64,000 bases of DNA, taken from assembly GCA_001295775.1 (NCBI GenBank), contig LJIA01000002.1:310001-374000 (forward strand). The letters are read 5' to 3'. Positions 46,501 through 54,048 of the stretch are shown here, piece by piece. Both the position numbers and the translations under genes were made by a program. A model generated the notes under the pieces. It was not told the origin of the DNA. It did no database searches and saw only the letters and a list, made by a program, of their open reading frames with translations. Origin of the DNA: a beta proteobacterium AAP99. Lineage in GTDB: Bacteria; Pseudomonadota; Gammaproteobacteria; Burkholderiales; Burkholderiaceae_C. Each line of letters starts with the position of its first letter. The first letter of the stretch is position 1.

Positions 46501-46877
46501 CTGGCGAACGCCTGATCTTCAATCCGATCATCTCTGGTCCGTTTGGGTTCTTCTCCACGACGGTGCCGATCGAGGGCCAGACCTGTCTCGAAGGTTCGCA
46601 GACGGGTTCGCTCCTTGCGTTTGACATCTTCAATGCGAAGCCGCCCGCCACGCCGATGATCGACATTAACGGCGACAACATCTTCGACTCAGGTGATACC
46701 GTCCCCAATCAGGACGCCATGGGCCAAGGGCGTCCCGCCGGCAAGCTCGTCGGTCTGGTCGAAACCCGCGATCCGGCCCGACCCTGTACCGGACTTGCAG
46801 TTGGCGCACAGGCTTCGGTCGGTGTGAGAATCTGCACCGGGCTTGGACGCCGGGCCTGGCGCGACCTGACGCCCTGA
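43566..46877 (+). CDS. pilY1: pilus tip adhesin / mechanosensor PilY1
   Basis: A 1103-aa exported protein with a signal peptide. Residues 44-60 carry a metal-ion site DDSGSM in NVLVTLDDSGSMGG, the von Willebrand A-like start of PilY1. The C-terminal half is the PilY1 beta-propeller (repeat cores FFGANDGLLHGIN, DGPVFVGDIKDGGVWKTILVGGLGAGGRGVFALDV, and WALIVGNG) with a calcium loop DTDGDGRIDTVYAGDLRGRVWKF, the counterpart of the known PilY1 calcium site. It controls pilus extension and surface attachment. It is the biggest gene of the operon and lies between pilX and pilE. Confidence 0.93.
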   Translation: MRRNVQFALSTISACLLSVLVAPASATLGLMQVPPTSVTPPPPNVLVTLDDSGSMGGEIPYDATVTYVVPPGANGLQFRADTTLPRAYSGAYANTNTVRLNTNDVAARFQNAYNALTTDEQRRNYINWYGFYRTRNMAMKASVMTAFSPAIVPDGRFRVGWQMLNNTCGGTTFPTNNTCAQSRSIQPLEGSHRDAFYTWVQQVPANGVTPLRAAYRRAGQYMQVTGVNGPWADRPTPMSAASEAPILSCRRSYHVMFTDGQWNEGAAGYGNADNQATTFPDGTAYTVTAPYRGPANGGDQNLSDVAFQYWATDLQTGAGWTNNVPRIIKRTGSETYGTTTLSEYWNPKNNPATWQHLVLYGIGFGEAAQLTNPAWAGNTTAGADFAQIVSGTRNWPSLPEGGNLANREYDLWHAAVNTRGDLFPATDQKALTSAFQRIVSEILAQNAATGGAASVLTTAASDFQVVRAGFDAAPTFRAVVQGFGLSGGQIATTANWNAQTAVTAQDPNARVVLTASTPLTGAPFRWANLSAFQQLALNRNLGNSNDGRGADRLNYLRGSAAKENSPANGADLTATFRWRQNAVIGTVVNSEPRIVSVPRAGYSDSDYRTFRSVNSSRTPVVYFGANDGLLHGINANTGASVLGYVPRGVFSKISDYTDPTFQHRYFVDGPVFVGDIKDGGVWKTILVGGLGAGGRGVFALDVTNPVNFSEANAATLVKFDYTAAGDPLPTTPIDLVTPLGADNAGVPFATELNTDMGHIIGDPARDAFIGRNLQISKMENDRWALIVGNGVNSPNERAALYIIYLDGAGGYRKILAETATGGNNGLMTPMPVDTDGDGRIDTVYAGDLRGRVWKFNLSAANDSSWGLANAQPVINVGRPITSAPAVTTHPEGGLFITFGTGQLLTFPDKSSIATEALYGVWDKAGVTYPINTSSLVSRTLTSGSQTTQTNNGQARVLATRATDVDYSTRLGWKIDLGVAGERLIFNPIISGPFGFFSTTVPIEGQTCLEGSQTGSLLAFDIFNAKPPATPMIDINGDNIFDSGDTVPNQDAMGQGRPAGKLVGLVETRDPARPCTGLAVGAQASVGVRICTGLGRRAWRDLTP

Positions 46878-46905
46878 TCTACTGACCTGACTGATAGGAA
46901 TCTCC

Positions 46906-47358
46906 ATGCAGAAGTCTGCCGCCAGCGGATTCACCCTTATCGAACTGATGATCACTGTTGCCATCGTCGGTGTTCTCGCCGCGATTGCCTACCCGGCCTA
47001 CACGCAATACGTCGTGCGAGCAGCACGGGCGGACGCTCGCGTAGTGCTTCTCGAAGCCGCGCAATGGATGGAGCGCAACTACACCCTGACGCAGAGCTAC
47101 GCCGTGAATGCATCGAATGGCGCTGCGCTGACGTCCGCGGCCTTGACAGCGATAGGGCTTGATCGCTCGCCCAAAACCGGCGCAGCTCGGTACACCATCA
47201 GCTTTGCGGCGAACCCGACCGCGACCGCTTTCACGCTGCAAGCGGTTCCAAGCGGCGCTCAAACCTCGGATACGCGCTGCGCCACTCTCAGCGTGGATAA
47301 CCTTCAGCGCCGCAACAAGTCCGGGACGGGCACCGTAGAAGAGTGCTGGGCGCGTTGA
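46906..47358 (+). CDS. pilE: type IV pilin PilE
   Basis: A 150-aa prepilin, the last gene of the operon. Cleavage SG^FTLIELMITVAIVGVLAAIAYPAYTQYVVRA has Glu at +5. Two Cys near residue 125 and the C-terminus (DTRCATLSVDN...EECWAR) form the disulfide loop. It starts 28 bp after pilY1. A strong bidirectional terminator follows. Confidence 0.9.
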   Translation: MQKSAASGFTLIELMITVAIVGVLAAIAYPAYTQYVVRAARADARVVLLEAAQWMERNYTLTQSYAVNASNGAALTSAALTAIGLDRSPKTGAARYTISFAANPTATAFTLQAVPSGAQTSDTRCATLSVDNLQRRNKSGTGTVEECWAR

Positions 47359-47377
47359 TCTGCTCGGGTGCGAGCCA

Positions 47378-47411
47378 TGAAAAAACAGCCTGCTACGCAG
47401 GCTGTTTTTCC
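47378..47411. terminator. bidirectional terminator between pilE and TPR response regulator
   Basis: AAAAA-CAGCCTGC-TAC-GCAGGCTG-TTTTT: an 8-bp GC-rich stem (47386-47393 / 47397-47404) with a three-base loop and flanking A and T runs. The loop TAC (47394-47396) includes part of the stop codon (TAG on the minus strand, 47393-47395) of the convergent gene, so the terminator stem also encodes its last residues. Confidence 0.92.
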
Positions 47412-49087
47412 TTCTGCACCACCCCCGCGCTCACTTGCGGTGCAGCCGCCGGTTTGGCGGGTACAGCCTCGCGCAAGACCAGGCCGCCGGCGGCGCGCTT
47501 TTCCTTGCGGCCGATCTGCACGCCGGAGATGCAGTAGCGCTCGCGCAGCTTGGCGAGGATCTGGGATTGCACCTCGGCATCCGGCAGCTTGTCGCGATGC
47601 TTGCTGACAAGCAGCCAGGCCAGGTCGATCAGCTTGGCGTTCAGGCTCTGGTTGCCCTGCACGAGCAGGTTCTTGACTGCGGTGGCCACCTGGCCGGCGA
47701 CGGTGAGTGACATGGCCTGCTCGGCCTGTTTCTCAATGTCGGCGTGGATGCCGCGCACTTGCTGCTCGACCTCGGGCACCAGGGCTACCGAGCGGCACAG
47801 CAGTTCGGTGGCGGTGCGGCTGGCGCAGTAGCGGCGCGCGATGTCGCGGATCCAGAGGCTGGCGTCTTCGAGCTGGATTTCGCTGTGCTGCAGTCGGGCG
47901 AGCACGATCAGCAGGTTGCCGGCGGCCTCGTAGTCGAAGTCTTCGCGGCGGCGCTCGTCGGCCAGTGCACGCACGGTGGCCACCACATCCGGCACGCGGC
48001 GCTCCAGCAGGGCGCGGCAGACTTCGAGGGTCTGGAACAGGCGGCGCACGCGGGCCGATTGCGGCTGTTTCTCCACGGCCTTGGCGAGGTCCTCATGGCA
48101 GCGCACCAGGGCCTTGAGGTCACCGCCGTCGTAGCGCAGCACACCGAGCAGGAACAGGCTCTGGTAGTCCAGCAGCTTGGAGCCGTTGCCCAGCATGCAG
48201 GCGCGGTGCAGGGCGGTGGTGGCCTCGGCGGTCTCGCCGACGAAGAAGGCGGTCATGCCTTTCTTCTGCAGTCGTGTCAGGCTGGCGGGCGTGATGTCGA
48301 CGGCCTTGGCGTAGGTGCGGTACGCGCCGTCGAAGTCGCCATGCTCGATCTGCGTGCGGCCGAGAATGTCGTAGGCGTCCGCAAAGCTGGGTTGCGCGGC
48401 GATGAGGGACTCCAGCACGCGCCGGCCTTCCACGGCAGCGCCAGCCTCGATCTGCGCGCGGGCCACGCCGAGCTTGGCCCAGGGCAGGGCCTGGGCGGCG
48501 TAGATCGCTTCGAACAGGGCCTTGGCCTCGGTGTGGCGCTGCAGGCGCAGCAGCAGCTCTGCACCGATGCGCGCGGCATACAGCCAGAACTTGCCGCGCT
48601 GGCGGAAGCGGTCCAGGCACAGCTCGGCGGCGGACGCAAAGTCATTGGCCTCGATGGCCATGAAGATCGATGACAGCACGCGCTTGCGCTCGCGCGAGTG
48701 GCGCAGGCGTTCGCCCAGTGCGTCGGCGTTGTGCGGCTTGAGCAGGTAGCTGTCCAGCGCGCTCTCCGCCGCTTCGGCCACCTTGGCGTAGCTGGCCTCG
48801 GCCGTGACCATCACGAACACGGTGGAGAAGGGCAGCAGCTGGGCGCGGCGCAGGTCGTCCAGCAGATCCTGCCCGGTCATGTGCGAGCCGTGGAAGTGCG
48901 ACTCGCACAGCACGATGTCGAACACGCGGTTCTCCAGCACGCGCCGCGCGTCATGCACGCGGCTGCTCTGCGCGATCTCGCCGACGCCGAAGTCGCGCAG
49001 CATGCTCACAAGCACGGTGCGCGAGGTCGGGTTGGCGTCGATCACCAGGGCCCGGGTGTCAGAGATGTCGGTATCAAGCAGTCGCAT
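47393..49087 (-). CDS. TPR-repeat protein with N-terminal pseudo-receiver domain
   Basis: A 564-aa protein. Residues 10-120 have the CheY fold: LVIDANPTS (Asp17, the second acidic residue replaced by Ala18), VFDIVLCES with Glu62 at the phosphoacceptor position instead of Asp, VMVTAE with Thr95, and YLLKP with Lys117. The Glu resembles a permanently active phosphomimic. The rest is alpha-helical with tetratricopeptide-type repeats (SFADAYDILGRTQIEHGDFDGAYRTYAKAVDITPAS). It is convergent with the pilin operon across a shared terminator. A regulatory or scaffolding role in pilus or stress control is an inference. The start at 49087 gives the receiver start MRLLDTDIS. Confidence 0.85.
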   Translation of the reverse strand: MRLLDTDISDTRALVIDANPTSRTVLVSMLRDFGVGEIAQSSRVHDARRVLENRVFDIVLCESHFHGSHMTGQDLLDDLRRAQLLPFSTVFVMVTAEASYAKVAEAAESALDSYLLKPHNADALGERLRHSRERKRVLSSIFMAIEANDFASAAELCLDRFRQRGKFWLYAARIGAELLLRLQRHTEAKALFEAIYAAQALPWAKLGVARAQIEAGAAVEGRRVLESLIAAQPSFADAYDILGRTQIEHGDFDGAYRTYAKAVDITPASLTRLQKKGMTAFFVGETAEATTALHRACMLGNGSKLLDYQSLFLLGVLRYDGGDLKALVRCHEDLAKAVEKQPQSARVRRLFQTLEVCRALLERRVPDVVATVRALADERRREDFDYEAAGNLLIVLARLQHSEIQLEDASLWIRDIARRYCASRTATELLCRSVALVPEVEQQVRGIHADIEKQAEQAMSLTVAGQVATAVKNLLVQGNQSLNAKLIDLAWLLVSKHRDKLPDAEVQSQILAKLRERYCISGVQIGRKEKRAAGGLVLREAVPAKPAAAPQVSAGVVQKEKQPA

Positions 49088-49249
49088 GGCAGGGGTAGGC
49101 GAACGGGCGCCGCGCAGGCTTGCGGGCGGCTCGTCCGTGTCGGACTGTGTTCGGCATCCGGCCGCCGCGGCTTGAGGCGCGAGGGCCTGCGCCATGCGCC
49201 GAACTGGCGCGTCGCCGCCCGGCTGTTTCAATCCTGACTTTCTGGATTT

Positions 49250-49310
49250 TCAATCAAACGTTGAATTGATGATCTATATATGGATCACTTTCAACGATTC
49301 ATTGAATTGA
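49250..49310. other. AT-rich palindromic spacer segment
   Basis: Within the 339-bp spacer 49088-49426, the 20-mer at 49250-49269 is nearly palindromic around AACGTT. It is followed by GATCTATATATGGATC, and the element TTGAATTGA occurs twice (49261-49269 and 49302-49310, 41 bp apart). It is one of the few strongly AT-rich spots in the window and may be an operator or core promoter. No protein is assigned. Confidence 0.4.
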
Positions 49311-49322
49311 CCCACACCCCGC

Positions 49323-49372
49323 TTTCCGCATGTGGCAAGCGGATATCGGCACTTTTTGGTGCGTTCATTTCA
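49323..49372 (+). repeat. intergenic repeat, REP-like family copy 8 (diverged)
   Basis: Head TTTCCGCATGT (the same A-for-T variant as copy 1), then TATCGGCACTTTTTGGTGCG near the usual body position, which can pair around CGGCAC/GTGCG. This is a weaker match than copies 2-7. Confidence 0.5.
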
Positions 49373-49426
49373 GCTGTGCATGTCACGCTGAAAGAGGTTG
49401 CGGTGGCGCTCGATCAGTCGGTGCGC

Positions 49427-50476
49427 TCAGCGCACCGCAAAGCGCAACACGCCGTTTGCATCCATGCTGCGCTGCAGCTCGCCGCGGTGCCAGAGCCAGT
49501 GAAGGTGCGCCAGCGCCTCGCCCATGGCGAAGGTGGTCTGGTGCAGGTCCAGCTTGCGCTTGAATAGCAGGCCGAGCAGATCCGCCGCGCTTTGCGGTGC
49601 CGCGGCGCAGGCTTCGCGCACTTCGGCCAGGCGCGCGTCGTGGTGCTCGCGCAGCTGGCGGATGCGCGTGTGCAGGCCGGTGAAGGGCTTGCCGTGGCTG
49701 GGCAGCACGAGGGTGTCGGCCGGCAGGACCTCGTAGCGGCCCAGGGACTTGAGGAACAGTCCGAGCGGATCGGCCTCCGGCTCCATGTCCCACACGCTTA
49801 CGTTGGTGGAGATGCGCGGCAGCACCATGTCGCCGCTGATCAGCACGCCGGTTTCCTCGCACCACAGCGCCATGTGCTCGGGCGCGTGGCCGTAGCCGGC
49901 GATGGTGTGCCAGCTGCGCCCGCCGATCGCAAGCGGCTGATCATCCATCAGGCGCCGGAAGCTCGGCGGCACCGCGGGCACCATGTTGGCGAAGTGGTCG
50001 CCACGATGGCGGATGCGCTCGATGTCTGCCGGGTCGGTCAGCCCATGCAGGCGGAAGTGCCGCGCGGCCGCCTCACCGCCCGATCCGCTGGGCGCGCCGA
50101 TCAGCCCGCGCGCCATGCTGTAGTCCGTCATGCTGCAGTGGAAGGGGCAGGCCCAGCGCTCCGCCAGCCAGGCGGCGTTGCCGATGTGGTCCGGATGCAT
50201 GTGGGTGGCCATCACCCGGCGGACGGGTGCATCCAGACCTTGAAAGACAGTCTCCCAGTAGCCGCGCGTGGTCGTATCGGCAATGCCGCAGTCCACGATC
50301 GCATGGCCCGGCCCGTCGTGGCCCGCATCGTCCAGCAGCCAGAGGTTGATGTGGTCCAGCGCAAAGGGCAGGGGCATCCGCAGCCACTGCACGCCGGGGG
50401 CCACGGCCATCAGGCGGCCGGGCTCGGGCAGGGTGTCGGCAAACGGATAGTGGAGTTCGGCTTCGAGGAGGTTCAT
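49427..50476 (-). CDS. metallo-beta-lactamase-fold hydrolase
   Basis: A 349-aa hydrolase with the motif ATHMHPDHIGN (His92, His94, Asp96, His97) and further ligands in the AGYGHAPEH and LISGDM regions. This is the broad thioesterase/glyoxalase-II-like branch of the family. It is divergent from the LiuR-like regulator, with the LiuR-type palindrome in between, so it may be part of the branched-chain amino acid regulon, perhaps as an acyl-CoA thioesterase (inference). The start at 50476 is chosen from family similarity. Confidence 0.8.
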   Translation of the reverse strand: MNLLEAELHYPFADTLPEPGRLMAVAPGVQWLRMPLPFALDHINLWLLDDAGHDGPGHAIVDCGIADTTTRGYWETVFQGLDAPVRRVMATHMHPDHIGNAAWLAERWACPFHCSMTDYSMARGLIGAPSGSGGEAAARHFRLHGLTDPADIERIRHRGDHFANMVPAVPPSFRRLMDDQPLAIGGRSWHTIAGYGHAPEHMALWCEETGVLISGDMVLPRISTNVSVWDMEPEADPLGLFLKSLGRYEVLPADTLVLPSHGKPFTGLHTRIRQLREHHDARLAEVREACAAAPQSAADLLGLLFKRKLDLHQTTFAMGEALAHLHWLWHRGELQRSMDANGVLRFAVR

Positions 50477-50547
50477 GCGGCTGGGCCTGGCGTGCGAGGC
50501 CGCAGCGCCGGTGGAGACGCCCACCCAGCCCGCGCATTGCCCCGCAA

Positions 50548-50564
50548 TTGACGTTTACGTAAAG
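50548..50564. promoter_or_regulatory. LiuR-type operator between the hydrolase and the regulator
   Basis: The 17-mer TTGACGTTTACGTAAAG, one base different from the site at 14699-14715. Its end is 9 bp before the regulator's ATG, so binding should repress the regulator itself, and it lies about 71 bp upstream of the divergent hydrolase start. Confidence 0.82.
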
Positions 50565-50573
50565 TGTAGGGAT

Positions 50574-51014
50574 ATGTCTGCCGCCGCGACCACGTCCTCG
50601 ACCTACACCATCTCCGAGCTGTCCCGCGAGTTCGAGGTGACCGCCCGCGCCATCCGCTTCTATGAAGACCACGGTCTGCTCGCCCCCGCGCGCGAAGGCC
50701 CGGGCGGCCGGCACCGTGTCTACACCCAGCGCGACCGCACCCGGCTGAAGCTCACCCTGCGCGGCAAGCGCCTCGGGCTGACGCTCTCCGAGATCAAGGC
50801 CCTGGTGGACATGTACGACGGCCCCGGCGATACCGTCCCGCAGCTGCGCAAGTTTCTCGATGTGCTCCAGGCCCACCGCGAAAAGCTGCAGCAGCAGCGC
50901 GAAGACATCGAGGCCACGCTCGCCGAGATCGGCACGCACGAGCAGCAGTGCCGCAGCCTGCTGTCCGATCTGCTGACCGACCGCGCAGGCGCAGGCAGCA
51001 AGCGCGCCGCCTGA
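50574..51014 (+). CDS. liuR: MerR-family regulator, LiuR-like
   Basis: A 146-aa DNA-binding protein. The N-terminal winged helix is YTISELSREFEVTARAIRFYEDHGLLAPAREGPGGRHRVYTQRDR, the MerR pattern, followed by the dimerisation coiled coil FLDVLQAHREKLQQQREDIEATLAEI. It has no metal-binding Cys loop of the MerR/CueR type, as expected for LiuR, the regulator of leucine/isovalerate degradation genes. The operator immediately upstream supports autoregulation, and the same palindrome is found at liuA. The symbol rests on this site sharing. Confidence 0.82.
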   Translation: MSAAATTSSTYTISELSREFEVTARAIRFYEDHGLLAPAREGPGGRHRVYTQRDRTRLKLTLRGKRLGLTLSEIKALVDMYDGPGDTVPQLRKFLDVLQAHREKLQQQREDIEATLAEIGTHEQQCRSLLSDLLTDRAGAGSKRAA

Positions 51015-51145
51015 GCACCCTCGTGCAACACCCACCCCTGCTGACGCCGCCGCAGGATTGATCGCCGCCCCGCCTGCGCCGACACTTCCTTGCCCGAAAC
51101 ACCAAGCGCATCACCACGGCACCGCCCCCTGGGAGACCACAGCTC

Positions 51146-51637
51146 ATGAACTCTGCCTCCAGCAACACCGGCTTCGGCCTGCCGCCCGGCGTCACGGCCA
51201 CGCAGCTGGCCAATGACGAGCGCCTGGTCTGGGCCGCCTACGCGGCGCACATGATCAGCTACCTGATGCTCTGGACGGCGCTGATCGGCCTGATCATCAA
51301 CTACGTGCGCCGCAAGGACTGCGTGGACCCCAAGCACGCCACCCACCATTCCCGCATGCTGCGCACCTTCTGGTGGACCTTTGGGCTGTCCCTGCTGGCG
51401 TTCGGCATCATGATCGCCGGCGGGCTGGGCGTGGCCTTCAACCTGCTCGGGCCGGATTTCTCGCAGTGGGAGCGTTCGGTCGAGGCCATTGAAAAAGGCA
51501 CTGCGCGCCTGAACATCGCCTGGGGCTGGGTCGTGCTGGCCGCGCTGGGCGCCTTGCTGGCCGTGGCCACCTGGATCGGCGGGCTGATCAGCCACGCCAT
51601 CGGCATGGTGCGTCTGGCCGATGACAAGCCGACCTGA
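51146..51637 (+). CDS. small membrane protein (DUF4870-like)
   Basis: A 163-aa protein with about three hydrophobic segments (MISYLMLWTALIGLIINYV, FGLSLLAFGIMIAGGLGVAFNLL, AWGWVVLAALGALLAVATWIGGLISHAIG) and GGGAG upstream of its start. The layout resembles the DUF4870 family of small membrane proteins. Its role is unknown. It is followed by a 226-bp spacer to the acyltransferase gene. Confidence 0.65.
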   Translation: MNSASSNTGFGLPPGVTATQLANDERLVWAAYAAHMISYLMLWTALIGLIINYVRRKDCVDPKHATHHSRMLRTFWWTFGLSLLAFGIMIAGGLGVAFNLLGPDFSQWERSVEAIEKGTARLNIAWGWVVLAALGALLAVATWIGGLISHAIGMVRLADDKPT

Positions 51638-51863
51638 GCGGGCGGCTGATTTCGGCCCAAGCCGGGTGGATGGCGGGTTTGCACCGCCGAGTTGATGCGC
51701 AAGCAGCAATTGGCGCGGGCCAAAGCGCGATTGGATCCGCAGCGCAGCAATTCCGCCCCGACAAACACCGCATAATCGCGCGCCGCGCCCTCTGGGGGGT
51801 CGCACGTTTTCGCCGCAACCGGTTGCGCTCATTGCCCGCCGGTTGCGCGCAACTAAGCAGTCC

Positions 51864-52532
51864 ATGCTCATCACGCTTTTCTTTGTCTGGCTCGTGCGCT
51901 TCCTGGTGGGGGCCTATCCGCGCTGGATCGGCACGACGCCCTCGGCGGCGCAGCGCATCTATTTCGCCAACCACACCAGCCACGTCGATACCCTGGTGGT
52001 CTGGTCCGCGATCCCCGAGGACATCCGCCCGCGCGTGCGGCCGCTGGCTGCCAAGGACTACTGGGACAAGTCGGCCATCCGCCGGCACATCGTCAACAAG
52101 GGCCTGAACGCGGTGCTGATCGACCGTCTGCGCGAGACGGATGCCGACCCGCTGGACGCCCCGCGCGAGGCGCTCAAGCACGGCGACTCGCTGATCATGT
52201 TCCCCGAAGGCACGCGCCGCAGCGAGCCGCTGCCCGGCCCCTTCAAGCGCGGCATCGCCAAGATCGCGGCCGAATTCCCGGACGTGGAGCTGGTGCCGGT
52301 CTACATCGAGAACCTGAACCGCATCATGCCCAAGGGCACCTTCTTCCCGGTGCCCCTGGCCTGCAACGTGCGCTTCGGCGCGCCCATCAAGCGCGCGGCC
52401 GAGGAAGGCGAGGACGAGTTCCTCGCGCGTGCGCGCCAGGCCATCGTCGATCTGGCCGAGGACCATGAGGCCAAGCCGATCGCCATGAAGAACGGCACGC
52501 GCACGCAGCCCGTGGATGTGGTGCGTTCATGA
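51864..52532 (+). CDS. 1-acyl-sn-glycerol-3-phosphate acyltransferase-like (PlsC family)
   Basis: A 222-aa membrane-associated acyltransferase. The PlsC motifs are NHTSHVD (HxxxxD block I) and FPEGTRR (block III), with a hydrophobic start. It should transfer an acyl chain onto lysophosphatidic acid. Its stop overlaps the start of the CDP-diglyceride synthase gene (ATGA at 52529), so the two work in one phospholipid pathway. The ATG at 51843 is an alternative start. Confidence 0.85.
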   Translation: MLITLFFVWLVRFLVGAYPRWIGTTPSAAQRIYFANHTSHVDTLVVWSAIPEDIRPRVRPLAAKDYWDKSAIRRHIVNKGLNAVLIDRLRETDADPLDAPREALKHGDSLIMFPEGTRRSEPLPGPFKRGIAKIAAEFPDVELVPVYIENLNRIMPKGTFFPVPLACNVRFGAPIKRAAEEGEDEFLARARQAIVDLAEDHEAKPIAMKNGTRTQPVDVVRS

Positions 52533-53485
52533 TCGAAGACCTGCGCTTCTGGGTGGTGGTGGCCACGCTGCTGGCCCTGTTGGGCGCCGCGGCCCTGCTC
52601 AAGCCGATGATGGACGGCTGGATCAAGCGGCCGCTGTCGCGCGCGGTGCTGTCCTTTGCGCAGGACCGCGAGCGCAACGGCTGGCTGTTCCTGTTCTGCT
52701 TCTGGTCCGCCGTGGTGCTGCACCCGGCGGTGGCCTTCTTCATGTTCGCACTCACAAGCTTTCTGGGTCTGCGCGAATTCCTCACCCGTACGCCCGCCAA
52801 CGCCGCGGACTACCGCGCGTTGTTCGTCGCCTTCTTCATCCTCATCCCGGCGCAGTACGTGTTTGTGGGCAACGGCTGGTATGGGCTGTTCTCGGTGTTC
52901 ATCCCGGTCTACGCCTTCTTCGTGCTGCCCGCGCTGTCCGCCCTGGCGGGGGACGCGAAGGAGTTCTTCGCCCGCGCGGCCAAGCTGCAGCTGGGCGTGA
53001 TGCTCTGCGTGTACTGCCTGAGCCACATCCCGGCCACGCTGAGTCTGACCATCCGCGGCTGGAGCGGCGGTGACAACCATGCGGCCTACCTGATGCTGTT
53101 CTGCGTGATGGTCACGCAGGTCGGCGACATCGTGCAGTACTGGGTCAGCCGTCAATATGGCCGCCGCCGCCTGGCCCGCAGCATCACGCGCGACCTGACC
53201 TGGGAAGGCGTGGCCGCCGGCATCGGCGCGGCCATGATCGTGGGCCTGTCCATGTACTGGTACGTGCCCTTCAACCTCGCCACCACCCTGGGCGTGGCCG
53301 CCGCCACGGCCGCCATGGGCTTCGTGGCGCAGCTGGTGCTGCAGACGCTCAAGCGCTCCACCGGCATCCGCGACTGGGGCGAGATCTCCACCGGCCGCTC
53401 CAGCGTGCTGGATCGGCTGGGTTCGCTCGTGTTCGCGGCGCCGGTGTTCTATCACCTCACGCGCGCCTTCACCCCGGTGGTCTGA
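52529..53485 (+). CDS. cdsA: phosphatidate cytidylyltransferase
   Basis: A 318-aa polytopic membrane enzyme converting phosphatidic acid and CTP to CDP-diacylglycerol, the branch-point of phospholipid synthesis. Several transmembrane segments precede the family end region KRSTGIRDWGEISTGRSSVLDRLGSLVFAAP, where the Asp-Arg pair VLDRL is diagnostic. It is translationally coupled to the acyltransferase gene. It may be a second copy beside one in the usual dxr region, which cannot be checked here. Confidence 0.87.
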   Translation: MIEDLRFWVVVATLLALLGAAALLKPMMDGWIKRPLSRAVLSFAQDRERNGWLFLFCFWSAVVLHPAVAFFMFALTSFLGLREFLTRTPANAADYRALFVAFFILIPAQYVFVGNGWYGLFSVFIPVYAFFVLPALSALAGDAKEFFARAAKLQLGVMLCVYCLSHIPATLSLTIRGWSGGDNHAAYLMLFCVMVTQVGDIVQYWVSRQYGRRRLARSITRDLTWEGVAAGIGAAMIVGLSMYWYVPFNLATTLGVAAATAAMGFVAQLVLQTLKRSTGIRDWGEISTGRSSVLDRLGSLVFAAPVFYHLTRAFTPVV

Positions 53486-53811
53486 TCCGGGTTCTTCGCC
53501 GGCGTCGGCCCGTGGCGCTTCGCGCAGGTTCACTGCTGGTCACATTTTGCGTGGCGCCTCGCCTGCCTGAATCGGCCAAAGAGCCGCATCCGGCGGACAT
53601 CTGCATCTGGAGGCCCAGTGTTGGCGGGCTTCTTCAGGCCAAAGTGGCTGAAAAGCCGCGCCGGACAAGCGGGAAGCAGTTTGAGCGGGGTGCCAGCCAC
53701 TGTGAAAAATTCGCGGCGAACCTGTCAACGCAATGTCGGCCCCGCCGTTTTATGAGTTCCGCGTTGGATCCGACGCGGGTGTTAATCAACTCACTTTCCA
53801 TGGAAATCAAA
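53486..53811. other. spacer between cdsA and the Ala/Lys-rich gene
   Basis: A 326-bp spacer holding one family repeat (53627-53676). I saw no gene or unambiguous promoter. Confidence 0.5.
53627..53676 (-). repeat. intergenic repeat, REP-like family copy 9
   Basis: Minus-strand reading: head TTCCCGCTTGTCCGG, then TTTTCAGCCACTTTGGCCTG at element positions 21-40. The arms GGCTTCTTCAG and CTGAAAAGCC pair with one mismatch. The body differs from copy 3 at few bases. Confidence 0.75.
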
Positions 53812-54048
53812 ATGAAACTGATCGCCGCTCTGGTTGCTTCCCTGTTCGCCGCCGCCGCTTTCGCCCAGGCACCTGCCGCTGCTCCGGCCAAGAAGGACGA
53901 GAAGCCCGCCGCTGCCGCTCCGGCCAAGGCCGAAGCCAAGAAGGACGAGAAGGCTGCCCCGGCCGCCGCCAAGAAGGACGAGAAGGCTGCTCCGGCCGCC
54001 AAGAAGGAAGAGAAGAAGGACGAGAAGAAGGCCGACGCCAAGAAGTAA
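53812..54048 (+). CDS. Ala/Lys-rich exported low-complexity protein
   Basis: A 78-aa protein. A signal peptide MKLIAALVASLFAAAAFAQA is followed by 55 residues made nearly only of Ala, Lys, Pro, Glu and Asp, with repeats of AKKDEK(A/P). It lacks any fold marker and is strongly charged. A second in-frame ATG four codons earlier (53800) is possible. Such small exported low-complexity proteins occur widely in betaproteobacteria, often without known function. A strong hairpin terminator lies 100 bp downstream. Confidence 0.8.
   Translation: MKLIAALVASLFAAAAFAQAPAAAPAKKDEKPAAAAPAKAEAKKDEKAAPAAAKKDEKAAPAAKKEEKKDEKKADAKK

Noticed and set aside
51670-51863. A possible small gene before the acyltransferase, and repeats of CCGGTTGCGC there
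   Set aside because: The frame runs into the acyltransferase in another phase with no ribosome site; the repeat is only two copies of ten bases.
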